A stretch of 64,000 bases of DNA from Chroococcidiopsis sp. CCMEE 29 (GTDB lineage: Bacteria > Cyanobacteriota > Cyanobacteriia > Cyanobacteriales > Chroococcidiopsidaceae). The position numbers were made by a program, and so were the translations under genes. Shown piece by piece: positions 34,827-43,268 of the stretch (position 1 is the first letter of the stretch; each line of letters starts with the position of its first letter). The DNA lies in NCBI RefSeq assembly GCF_023558375.1, contig NZ_CP083761.1, positions 3,646,501-3,710,500 on the forward strand. The letters run 5' to 3'. Below the pieces are notes generated by a model. That model ran no database searches. It saw nothing but the letters and a program-made list of their open reading frames with translations, and was not told the DNA's origin.

Positions 34827-35615
34827 TTACCGGAGAGCGGGTTGCCTCTTGACTATAGTGTTTTCGAGACGACCAATGCCTTCAATTTCAATACGAACGC
34901 GATCGCCAATTTGCAACGGTCCAATGCCCAAGGGGGTTCCAGTCAACACTACATCTCCTGGCATTAAGGTCATGATCTGACTGATATAAGATACGAGAAC
35001 AGGTGGGGAAAACACCATCTGATCGATATAGGCAGATTGCACTGGTTCGGCATTATCATTTAAAAACGTCTGCAACTGCGCTGCTGGATTTAATTCCCGC
35101 ACAATCCATGGTCCTAAAGGACAAAACGTATCAAACCCCTTGGCTCGCGTCCATTGACCATCACGCCGCTGTAAATCTCGTGCTGTGACATCATTAGCAA
35201 TGGTGTAACCCCAAATTTTCATTTGGGCTTGTTCGGGGGTACACTCTAAAGTGCGATCGCCAATTACTAGAGCCAACTCCCCCTCGTAGTCTATCCGCTG
35301 CGACTGGGGAGGATACAGAATGTTTGTGGCGGTGGGAATAACAGATGTAGGTGGCTTCAAGAATAACAGCGGCTCTTGCGGCACTGATGTACCCATTTCA
35401 GCAGCATGATCGGCATAATTCTTTCCAACTGCGACAATTTTAGAGGGAGCGCAAGGGGCAAGGATGTGATAATTGTCTGATTCTAGCTGCAAATCGGTGA
35501 GTTGTCCTTGTAACCAAGGTGGAGCATCCAGCACCTGAACAGCTTGGTTGAGTTGCAGCAACCCGTAGTAAACGCGTCCTTCTTGACTTTGAATCCGGAT
35601 GTAGCGTTGCGCCAT
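34827..35615 (-). CDS. Fumarylacetoacetate hydrolase family protein
   Basis: 262 residues. The family core runs from about 60 to 258: KIVAVGKNYADHAAEMG, RIDYEGELALVIG with metal-binding acidic residues, then ANDVTARDLQ and TGTPLGIGPLQIGD. Members cleave or decarboxylate oxo-acids (for example acylpyruvate or oxaloacetate). The N-terminal 60 residues form the usual lid domain. Convergent with the Tic20-like gene with a 4-base gap. Confidence 0.9.
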   Translation of the reverse strand: MAQRYIRIQSQEGRVYYGLLQLNQAVQVLDAPPWLQGQLTDLQLESDNYHILAPCAPSKIVAVGKNYADHAAEMGTSVPQEPLLFLKPPTSVIPTATNILYPPQSQRIDYEGELALVIGDRTLECTPEQAQMKIWGYTIANDVTARDLQRRDGQWTRAKGFDTFCPLGPWIVRELNPAAQLQTFLNDNAEPVQSAYIDQMVFSPPVLVSYISQIMTLMPGDVVLTGTPLGIGPLQIGDRVRIEIEGIGRLENTIVKRQPALR

Positions 35616-35875
35616 AATTCTTTAGGTATCTGATGGTTTACTGTAGCCCCTGCTAATTAATTTTTGTCTTTATACTTTTACTTTTTGAATACCCTACTCC
35701 TCACTCTTCACTCCTCAGTGTCCCGAAGGTGCTTCGGTCATGATTACAATAAGTAGCCAAGTAAATAATATAGTGCAGGTCAATAGGCTAGGGGTAATTG
35801 TGGTGAATCTCTTTGAGGAAGTGAAGTTTAAGGATGAAAATGCACAACTAAAATATTCCTTAGTCTGTTTATTTA

Positions 35876-37675
35876 ATGCTGATTGATTTCAGGAACACTA
35901 ATTGCTTTTTTGCTTCCATCCTGACTGAGACGTTAAAGAGGCTGGGATTAACCACAGCTGTCATTTGTCCTGGATCGCGCTCCACACCGCTGACGATCGC
36001 CTTTGCCCAACAAGATGGAGTCAAAGCGATTCCCGTGCTTGATGAACGTTCTGCCTCATTTTTTGCCTTGGGAATTGCTCGACAATCAGGACTTCCAGTG
36101 GCACTAGTTTGCACTTCTGGGACCGCTGCGGCAAACTTCTACCCAGCGGTGATTGAGGCGAGGGAAAGTAGAGTGCCACTGTTGGTTTTAACAGCTGACC
36201 GCCCACCAGAACTACGGGATTGCCATTCAGGGCAGACAATTGACCAAGTGAAATTGTTTGGCACATACCCTAACTGGCAGGCAGAATTAGCGCTGCCTTC
36301 TTTGGACATGGGAATGCTGAGTTATCTGCGACAAACAACTATTCATGCCTGGGAGCGATCGCTCTATCCTGTTCCGGGTCCAATTCATCTTAATATTCCC
36401 TTTCGTGACCCTCTCGCCCCAGTTGCAGATGGAGCTTACTCTGAATTCTTAGTTTCCCAGGTTCCCCCAGAAGATTTCTTTGCCGGAATAACAACTTCTC
36501 CACTGCCTACTCCTGTACAAGCGGGTTTATCAGACCTACCTGTTATAAAACCGACAATTGGGCTAAACCCGCCCCTACTACCTACTGCCTACCAAGAATG
36601 GCAGCAACATGAACATGGAATTATCATTGCTGGTCTTGCCCAACCACAGCAACCAAGAGAGTATTGTGGTGCGATCGCCCAAATTGCTAAAACATTAAGA
36701 TTTCCTGTCCTGGCGGAGGGACTTTCACCCGTCAGAAATTATGCCGACCTCAATCCCTACCTAATTTCCACCTACGATCTGATCTTGCGGAATCAGCAAC
36801 TGGCACAAAAGCTGACACCAGAAATCGTGATTCAGGTTGGTGAACTGCCTACCAGTAAAGAACTACGAGCCTGGCTCGATGCTAGTAAATCTAAGCGGTG
36901 GGTGATTGACCCTTGCAACCACAACCTAGATCCACTCCACGGAAAAACAACTCATTTACGAGTCTCTATAGAACAGCTAGCTCAAATATACATAACTGAA
37001 CCGAAATCACCAACTTCCTATCTCCAGTCGTGGTGTGCTGCCGAAGCTAAAGTGAGGTCAGCGGTTGATCGGACAATGAAGACGATGAACCAGCTGTTTG
37101 AAGGGAAAGCGGCTTGGTTACTCTCTGAGACACTACCTCCAGGAACACCAATATTTATTGCTAATAGTATGCCTGTACGAGATGTGGAGTTTTTCTGGAA
37201 ACCGAATAATTCATCTGTACAGCCATTTTTTAACCGAGGGGCAAATGGTATTGATGGAACTCTGTCGACGGCTTTAGGCATAGCGTATCGCAATCAGAGT
37301 AGTGTAATGCTGACTGGCGATTTAGCCTTATTGCACGATACTAATGGCTTTTTATTAAAAAACAAATTCGAGGGGCATTTAACAATTGTTTTAATTAATA
37401 ACAACGGTGGTGGTATTTTTGAAATGTTGCCCATCTCGAAGTTTGAGCCACCCTTTGAAGAGTTTTTTGCTACACCACAGGATATTAATTTCGCTGAACT
37501 TTGTACTACCTATGATGTGGAATATGAATCGATGACTTCATGGGAAGAATTGCAGCAAAGATTAAACCCACTTCCTACTAAAGGTATCCGAGTACTAGAG
37601 TTACGAACAAATCGGAAAGTAGATGCGAAGTGGCGACAGGATAATTTAGGAAGGTTTACAAGAGGTATGGTGTAA
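35876..37675 (+). CDS. menD: Menaquinone/phylloquinone biosynthesis enzyme MenD
   Basis: 599-residue ThDP enzyme: 2-succinyl-5-enolpyruvyl-6-hydroxy-3-cyclohexene-1-carboxylate synthase. FRNTNCFFASILTETLKRLG, then VICPGSRSTPLTIAFAQ and LDERSASFFALGIA are the N-terminal signatures; the ThDP motif is GDLALLHDTNGFLL with a following NNNGGGIFEMLP. In cyanobacteria it works on phylloquinone for photosystem I. Stand-alone gene. Confidence 0.95.
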   Translation: MLIDFRNTNCFFASILTETLKRLGLTTAVICPGSRSTPLTIAFAQQDGVKAIPVLDERSASFFALGIARQSGLPVALVCTSGTAAANFYPAVIEARESRVPLLVLTADRPPELRDCHSGQTIDQVKLFGTYPNWQAELALPSLDMGMLSYLRQTTIHAWERSLYPVPGPIHLNIPFRDPLAPVADGAYSEFLVSQVPPEDFFAGITTSPLPTPVQAGLSDLPVIKPTIGLNPPLLPTAYQEWQQHEHGIIIAGLAQPQQPREYCGAIAQIAKTLRFPVLAEGLSPVRNYADLNPYLISTYDLILRNQQLAQKLTPEIVIQVGELPTSKELRAWLDASKSKRWVIDPCNHNLDPLHGKTTHLRVSIEQLAQIYITEPKSPTSYLQSWCAAEAKVRSAVDRTMKTMNQLFEGKAAWLLSETLPPGTPIFIANSMPVRDVEFFWKPNNSSVQPFFNRGANGIDGTLSTALGIAYRNQSSVMLTGDLALLHDTNGFLLKNKFEGHLTIVLINNNGGGIFEMLPISKFEPPFEEFFATPQDINFAELCTTYDVEYESMTSWEELQQRLNPLPTKGIRVLELRTNRKVDAKWRQDNLGRFTRGMV

Positions 37676-37780
37676 GGTGGAACGACCAATTTTGGATTTT
37701 AGATCTCGGATTGAAAAATTCTTGCTGTACCTAGCTTGCAGCATATTAATTTGTAGCCTGTCTAACCGAAATAGTAATAT

Positions 37781-38290
37781 ATGAGAAAAATCATTATTGG
37801 AGTAATGGGACCTGGCGACAAGGCTAAAGCAACTGATATGGAAAATGCTTATGAAATAGGCAAATTCATTGCTCAGCAAGGTTGGGTTTTGCTAACTGGC
37901 GGTAGGAATGTAGGTGTAATGAATGCAGCAAGCCAGGGAGCAAAATCTGAGAATGGTTTAACCATTGGTATCCTTCCTGGTGATAATAACACCAACGGCG
38001 TTTCTGAAGCAGTTGATATTGCAATCGTCACTGATATGGGTAACGCTCGAAATAGCATAAATGTTCTTTCTAGTGATATTGTTATTGCTTGTGGTATGGG
38101 TGCAGGCACCGCCTCAGAAATAACGCTGGCTTTGAAAGCAAATAAGAAAGTTATTCTATTGAACGATGACGAGGAAAGCAATTTTTTTTTCAAAAACCTA
38201 TCGCCACTAAATGTTTATGTTGTTAATAGTCTTGTTCAGGCGCTCAAAACTGCTAGAGAAGTTTTAGTGTTAGCGACTAACGTTGACTGA
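37781..38290 (+). CDS. SLOG/LOG-like Rossmann protein (TIGR00725 type)
   Basis: 169 residues with a Rossmann fold: IIIGVMGPGDKA at the N-terminus, then LLTGGRNVGVMNAASQGAK (the GG-motif region) and CGMGAGTASEITLALKANK. Family members resemble LOG/lysine-decarboxylase-like proteins and may bind nucleotide derivatives. Catalytic function is unproven. Confidence 0.82.
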   Translation: MRKIIIGVMGPGDKAKATDMENAYEIGKFIAQQGWVLLTGGRNVGVMNAASQGAKSENGLTIGILPGDNNTNGVSEAVDIAIVTDMGNARNSINVLSSDIVIACGMGAGTASEITLALKANKKVILLNDDEESNFFFKNLSPLNVYVVNSLVQALKTAREVLVLATNVD

Positions 38291-38971
38291 ATTCCCAAGC
38301 TAGCGTTTTGTAATTATGAAATTGTGCTTTACATAACAATGTGTTCCATGTAACCAATAGGTATCCCTGACCTCTCCCTTAAGGTAGATATGTAATAAAC
38401 AATAGCAAAATGAATATCCCCGATCTCTTCCTTAAGGTAGATATGTGACGAAATATAAAGTAAGTATTATTTGCCTAACCGCTAACCATTAGGAAATGCG
38501 TGGAGATCCAGCACGAGCAAGGTTAAGTCCAATTGCTTTTCCCTTGCTATTAAGCTTCAACAACTAGAAATAGTAACAATCTTAGGGAAATTTTTATTTG
38601 GTTTGAATAATTAATCTTGATAGGAAGAAGAGAGACTGTACTAAAGAAATACAGTCTATGGGTCGTCGCACAATCTTACTACCAGTACATAGGTTAAACT
38701 TCTAAGTCCTAAGTATAATTGGCATTTCGAGAGGGTGGAATAGCATAAGTTATTAAGTTTGTCATTGAAGTTTTAACCTATAAATTCAGCAATCATTAAT
38801 CTATCATCAAACCTTATTACAAGATCATTGTTTCTTTAAGTAAGCTAATAATTTTTAGAATCAATAGCAATTTAACTATATCCAAGTTAGTATGTCCAAG
38901 TTACCTAAGAAGGTCTTTGCATGATTCTGTAAAGAGTACTAGTGATACCAATTAGAGGTTAATGCTTAAGT
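38291..38971. other. AT-rich spacer upstream of the surface-glycan cluster
   Basis: About 680 bases without a gene. It contains two similar 33-base direct repeats (38363-38395 and 38416-38448) and an AGACTGTA / TACAGTCT hairpin (38633-38657). No dispersed G-rich repeats occur here. It probably holds the promoter for the cluster starting at 38972. Confidence 0.6.
38363..38448. repeat. Pair of 33-base direct repeats
   Basis: The copies differ at a few positions; both contain CCTTAAGGTAGATATGT. Period is 53 bases. Confidence 0.75.
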
Positions 38972-39991
38972 ATGAGCGAGTACCTGGAGTACCCTTCAAT
39001 TAGTCCCGTTTCTAGAGAAATTCACAGACCGAAGTGGTCAGTGATGATTCCTGCTTACAACTGTGCTAAGTATCTAGAGCGAACACTCAAGAGTGTGCTT
39101 GAACAAGCCCCCGCACCTGAGTTAATGCAAATAGAAGTCGTGGATGATTGCTCAACAAACGATGATCCCGAAGCGGTAGTGAGGAAGTTGGGTCAAGGAC
39201 GGGTAAGTTTCTATCGTCAGCCACACAATGTTGGTGCAATTAGAAATTTCAATACCTGCATTGAGCGTAGCGTGGGACAGATTGTGCATATCCTGCATGG
39301 TGATGATACAGTCTTACCTGGGTTCTACAACCGCTTAGAAGCGGCGTTCGATCAAGAACCAACAATTGGAGCAGCGTTCTGCCGCTATATTTTTATCAAT
39401 GAAGAGGATAATCAGATAAAATTATCGGCAGTCGAAAGCAGCACATCTGGAATTCTTACAGACTTCCTTCAGCGGGTTGCTGTTGTGTGTATCATTCAAA
39501 CTCCATCAATTGTAGTTAGGCGTAGTGTTTACGAAAAAATAGGTGGATTCTATCCAGAATTATTTCATGCTGGTGATTGGGAAATGTGGAAGAGAATTGC
39601 TACACATTACCCAGTTTGGTACGATCCTCAACCACTAGCGTGTTACCGAACACACTCCTCCTCACATTCTTCTAGCTTAGTAAGGTCTGGTGCAAACATA
39701 GCTAATCTACGCAGGGCTATTGAAGTATCACAGTCGTACTTGCCTAAACCAATTGCTAGTGAACTAACAATTCGAGCAAGAGAGTTTTATGCGCTGTCCG
39801 CCTTTGAAACAGCATGCTGGCAGTTGATTAAGTTTGATATTAGGGGCGCATTTGCTCAAGTTAGAGAAGCTCTCAAGTGTAGTTATTCCTTTAGAGTAAT
39901 GAGGCAAATAACCCGTCTTGTGCTCAGGGGTGTAGCACGCCGAAGCTGGAAGGGACTATCTAAGGCATTATATTTCTTTAACTATAGCTAG
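38972..39991 (+). CDS. Glycosyltransferase family 2 protein
   Basis: 339 residues. The GT-A domain begins WSVMIPAYNCAKYLERTLKS (about residue 22), with nucleotide-binding VVDDCSTND (about 57) and the DXD-like HGDDTVLPGF (about 108). WEMWKRIATHYPVWYDPQPL near 205 is the acceptor-side segment. Donor and acceptor sugars are unknown. First gene of a four-gene surface-glycan set. Confidence 0.9.
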   Translation: MSEYLEYPSISPVSREIHRPKWSVMIPAYNCAKYLERTLKSVLEQAPAPELMQIEVVDDCSTNDDPEAVVRKLGQGRVSFYRQPHNVGAIRNFNTCIERSVGQIVHILHGDDTVLPGFYNRLEAAFDQEPTIGAAFCRYIFINEEDNQIKLSAVESSTSGILTDFLQRVAVVCIIQTPSIVVRRSVYEKIGGFYPELFHAGDWEMWKRIATHYPVWYDPQPLACYRTHSSSHSSSLVRSGANIANLRRAIEVSQSYLPKPIASELTIRAREFYALSAFETACWQLIKFDIRGAFAQVREALKCSYSFRVMRQITRLVLRGVARRSWKGLSKALYFFNYS

Positions 39992-40046
39992 TAGATTTAT
40001 CGGCAGGACAGCAGAAGCACAAAGCTTAAGGAAGTGAGGTATTCAA

Positions 40047-41195
40047 ATGTTCGATTACCTAATAGTGGGAGCAGGGTTTGCTGGAAGTGTCTTAGCAGAG
40101 CGACTAGCAACACAAGCTGGCAAGAAGATCCTGATAGTTGACACGCGATCGCACATTGGCGGCAACGCCTACGATCACTACAACGAGGAAGGCATCCTTG
40201 TCCACAGATACGGTCCACATATCTTTCACACCAACTCCCGCGAAGTCTTCGAGTACCTATCGCAATTCACCCAGTGGCGCTCCTACGAACACCGGGTACT
40301 TGCCAGTGTAGACGGGCAACTGGTGCCGATCCCGATTAACCTCGACACCGTTAATCGGCTGTACGGATTGAAGCTCACCTCATTTGAGCTAGAAGAATTT
40401 TTTGCCTCAGTAGCGGAGCCCAAAGACTACATCCGCACCTCAGAGGATGTAGTAGTCAGCAAAGTCGGCAGAGAACTGTACGAAAAGTTCTTCCGTGGGT
40501 ACACCCGCAAGCAATGGGACATCGATCCATCAGAATTAGACAAGTCAGTCACAGCTCGGGTGCCAACGCGAACCAACCGGGATGACCGTTATTTCACCGA
40601 TACCTATCAGGCAATGCCACTGTACGGCTATACTCGCATGTTCGAGAAGATGCTGTCGCAGCCGAACATCAAGATCATGCTCAACACCGATTATCGGGAA
40701 ATCATCGAGGTGATCCCCTACCGGGAGATGATTTACACCGGTCCAGTCGATCAGTTCTTCGACTACCGCTACGGCAAGCTACCTTACCGTTCGCTGGAGT
40801 TTAAGCACGAGACGATTAACACACCGGTGCATCAACCGGTGGCAGTAGTGAACTATCCTAACCAGCATCTATACACCCGGGTGACGGAGTTCAAATACCT
40901 GACTGGGCAGGAGCATCCAAAAACGAGCATTGTCTACGAGTACCCACGGGAGTCAGGAGATCCTTACTACCCGGTACCGCGTCCAGAAAATGCGGAACTC
41001 TACAAGAAATATAAGGAGCTAGCTGATGCAACGACTGGGGTGCATTTTGTCGGGCGGCTGGCAACTTACAAGTATTACAACATGGACCAGGTTGTGGCTC
41101 AGGCTCTTACGGTTTACAACAAGCTCGTGGAATGCAGTAATGGAAAAGTAGAGACCTTAGACCAAAAACTAGCTCAGGTAAGTTCATTCGTGTGA
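40047..41195 (+). CDS. glf: UDP-galactopyranose mutase
   Basis: 382-residue FAD enzyme interconverting UDP-galactopyranose and UDP-galactofuranose. The Rossmann motif DYLIVGAGFAGSVLAERLA opens the protein. SHIGGNAYDHYNEEGILVHR and YGPHIFHTNS are core signatures, and the Tyr/Arg-rich stretch AVVNYPNQHLYTRVTEFKYL and PVPRPENAELYKKYKELA close the active site. Length is normal. The base composition (about 52% GC by eye) is higher than that of the next gene. A galactofuranosyltransferase-like gene follows. Confidence 0.95.
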   Translation: MFDYLIVGAGFAGSVLAERLATQAGKKILIVDTRSHIGGNAYDHYNEEGILVHRYGPHIFHTNSREVFEYLSQFTQWRSYEHRVLASVDGQLVPIPINLDTVNRLYGLKLTSFELEEFFASVAEPKDYIRTSEDVVVSKVGRELYEKFFRGYTRKQWDIDPSELDKSVTARVPTRTNRDDRYFTDTYQAMPLYGYTRMFEKMLSQPNIKIMLNTDYREIIEVIPYREMIYTGPVDQFFDYRYGKLPYRSLEFKHETINTPVHQPVAVVNYPNQHLYTRVTEFKYLTGQEHPKTSIVYEYPRESGDPYYPVPRPENAELYKKYKELADATTGVHFVGRLATYKYYNMDQVVAQALTVYNKLVECSNGKVETLDQKLAQVSSFV

Positions 41196-41227
41196 CCTAA
41201 ACGATCCAAGTTGAAGTAAGTTTACTA

Positions 41228-41366
41228 ACCCACATTTCATACTTTTGGTTGCACCTGAATATTTTTGACGGGATAGAAAGATTATTGCGATTGCAAACTA
41301 CCTCAGAGTCATTATTGACTTTACAAACAATTATCAGGCAGGACGAATTAAGTGCGAAATGTGGGT
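41228..41366. mobile_element. Possible MITE between glf and the GlfT2-like gene
   Basis: Terminal inverted repeats ACCCACATTTC (41228-41238) and GAAATGTGGGT (41356-41366) enclose 139 bases without a reading frame. It may be a remnant of an insertion sequence. Confidence 0.5.
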
Positions 41367-41391
41367 ATTAACAAAGTAGGGAGAAGATTAC

Positions 41392-43212
41392 ATGCACATA
41401 GTAGGTAGGATAAAGCTGCCCAAATCACATGACGTTTCTAGTTTATACGTACAGTGTAATGAAGCTGTATCTATAAATTTCAACGACTATTCACAAGAAA
41501 TTGTTTTACAGAAGGGTGGGCAAATATCTTTAAATTCTTACTTTAATTCCTTCTACGAGAAATTTTACGCTAAATATACAAATATTACCTCTGTCTACTA
41601 TTTGTTGAAGCTTGAAGGCGACTTCCAAGTGGCTGTTTACAGAGAAGTATACGAGCAAAATAACAGAGAACTTATTTCCGTAGAAAATTTTTCTAACTGT
41701 CACTTAGCAAGTTTTGTCAAGCTCCAGTTACCAAGTTTAGTTCCAAGTGAAAACACTGGCAGAATTTACTTGGAAATAATATGCTGTAGTGAATTAGGTT
41801 TATTTAAAGAGAGTTTATTGGTAACTGACCAAGAAAAACTTAGAGAAGTATCGTTGGGTATCATCAGTTGCACATTTAAAAAAGAAGCTTATATCAAAAC
41901 TACGGTAAACACTATTTTACAGGATAATTTATTAGAGAAAAAGGAGTGGAAAATATTTGTTGTTGATAATGGCAGGACTTTAAGTGAGGATACTTTTAAC
42001 GAGCCAAGAGTTCAATTAATTCCTAACAGAAACATGGGTGGAAGTGGTGGTTTCACTAGAGGATTAATTGAGGCTCTAGATGAAACTATTTATTCTCACT
42101 TTTTATTTATGGATGATGATATAGAGCTAGATAGTGAATGTATTTATAGGTTGTTTTCCTTGTATGAGTACGCCAATTTTGATTTTGCTGTAGCTGGCAG
42201 TATGCTAGATCTATATAAAAAGCATGTATTGTATGAAGCTGGGGCATTACACGGTAAAACCCCTGAGAACCCTGACTTTGCGCCCTTTGCAGTTACCCCT
42301 CTCAAGCATAATCTTGATCTAGAAAATGCTAATTCTCTCAATCTTTTAATGTTAGAAGACAATGTAGATTATGGAGGTTTTTGGTTTTTCTCATTCTCTA
42401 AAGAAATTGTCAAGGAGATTGGTGTATTATTGCCTTTGTTTATAAAGGTAGATGATATGGAATTTGGTTTAAGAATTACAAGAAATCTTGAAAAAAAAAT
42501 AATAGCTTTTCCTTCCATAGCCGTATGGCATGAGCCATTTTATGCAAAGTTTCCTTATTGGGATAATTATTATCATTTTCGCAATAATTTAATTACTCAT
42601 ACTATTTATGACTCGTTGACCTATGTAGATGCAATTAAGATTATTACAGAATTACTGCTTTTGTGTTTATTGGTTTTTGATTATAAAACTGCAGAAATGA
42701 TAGTAAAAGCCTTTGAAGATTATATGAAAGGTCCAGAGTTTATCAAAAATAGTAAGCCAGAAATATTACACTCTGACATAGTGAAGCTTAGCAAAAGCTA
42801 TGCAAGTCAAAAAATACAGCAAAATTATGTGCTATCAAGTAATCAACTTGCTCAAAATTCACGTCCTGGAATGTTAAATAAAATGGCAAGTTTATTAACT
42901 CTTAATGGTCATCTACTTCCAAATTTTCTTATAACTGAGGATGAAGCGCTTATTTTGCATCTTTCTGGCTCTACTGGTCAACGCTCTAAGGCATTTGCGA
43001 AAAAGAGAGCTTTTGTATTTGAAGAAAAAAGTGCTTCTTTATTTCAAAATGAAATCAATAAAGTAGCAGGTATTAAAATTTTTGTTAAATGGTTGCAGCT
43101 TGCTGCCACAAGTACTATTAAATGGTCATTCATAAGTACAGCATGGAAAAATGCTGCAAGCGAAATGACATCTGCTAAGTTTTGGCAAAAATACATTGGG
43201 CTAGAAAAATAG
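41392..43212 (+). CDS. GlfT2-like galactofuranosyltransferase
   Basis: 606 residues. An N-terminal beta-rich domain (about 1-150) precedes a GT-A domain: IFVVDNGRTL, then NMGGSGGFTRGL near residue 215, MDDDIELDSE near 242, KVDDMEFGLR near 354 and WHEPF near 380. This order matches the galactofuranosyltransferase GlfT2 family, including the added C-terminal helical region. It would use UDP-galactofuranose made by the adjacent Glf to extend a glycan. GGGAGAAG precedes the ATG. Composition is about 30% GC by eye, unlike its neighbours, which suggests recent transfer. Confidence 0.82.
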   Translation: MHIVGRIKLPKSHDVSSLYVQCNEAVSINFNDYSQEIVLQKGGQISLNSYFNSFYEKFYAKYTNITSVYYLLKLEGDFQVAVYREVYEQNNRELISVENFSNCHLASFVKLQLPSLVPSENTGRIYLEIICCSELGLFKESLLVTDQEKLREVSLGIISCTFKKEAYIKTTVNTILQDNLLEKKEWKIFVVDNGRTLSEDTFNEPRVQLIPNRNMGGSGGFTRGLIEALDETIYSHFLFMDDDIELDSECIYRLFSLYEYANFDFAVAGSMLDLYKKHVLYEAGALHGKTPENPDFAPFAVTPLKHNLDLENANSLNLLMLEDNVDYGGFWFFSFSKEIVKEIGVLLPLFIKVDDMEFGLRITRNLEKKIIAFPSIAVWHEPFYAKFPYWDNYYHFRNNLITHTIYDSLTYVDAIKIITELLLLCLLVFDYKTAEMIVKAFEDYMKGPEFIKNSKPEILHSDIVKLSKSYASQKIQQNYVLSSNQLAQNSRPGMLNKMASLLTLNGHLLPNFLITEDEALILHLSGSTGQRSKAFAKKRAFVFEEKSASLFQNEINKVAGIKIFVKWLQLAATSTIKWSFISTAWKNAASEMTSAKFWQKYIGLEK

Positions 43213-43268
43213 GACTTGATATAAATTCCAGGAAGCTCAGCTTGTTGTAATAAAGAATTGCTATAGTA

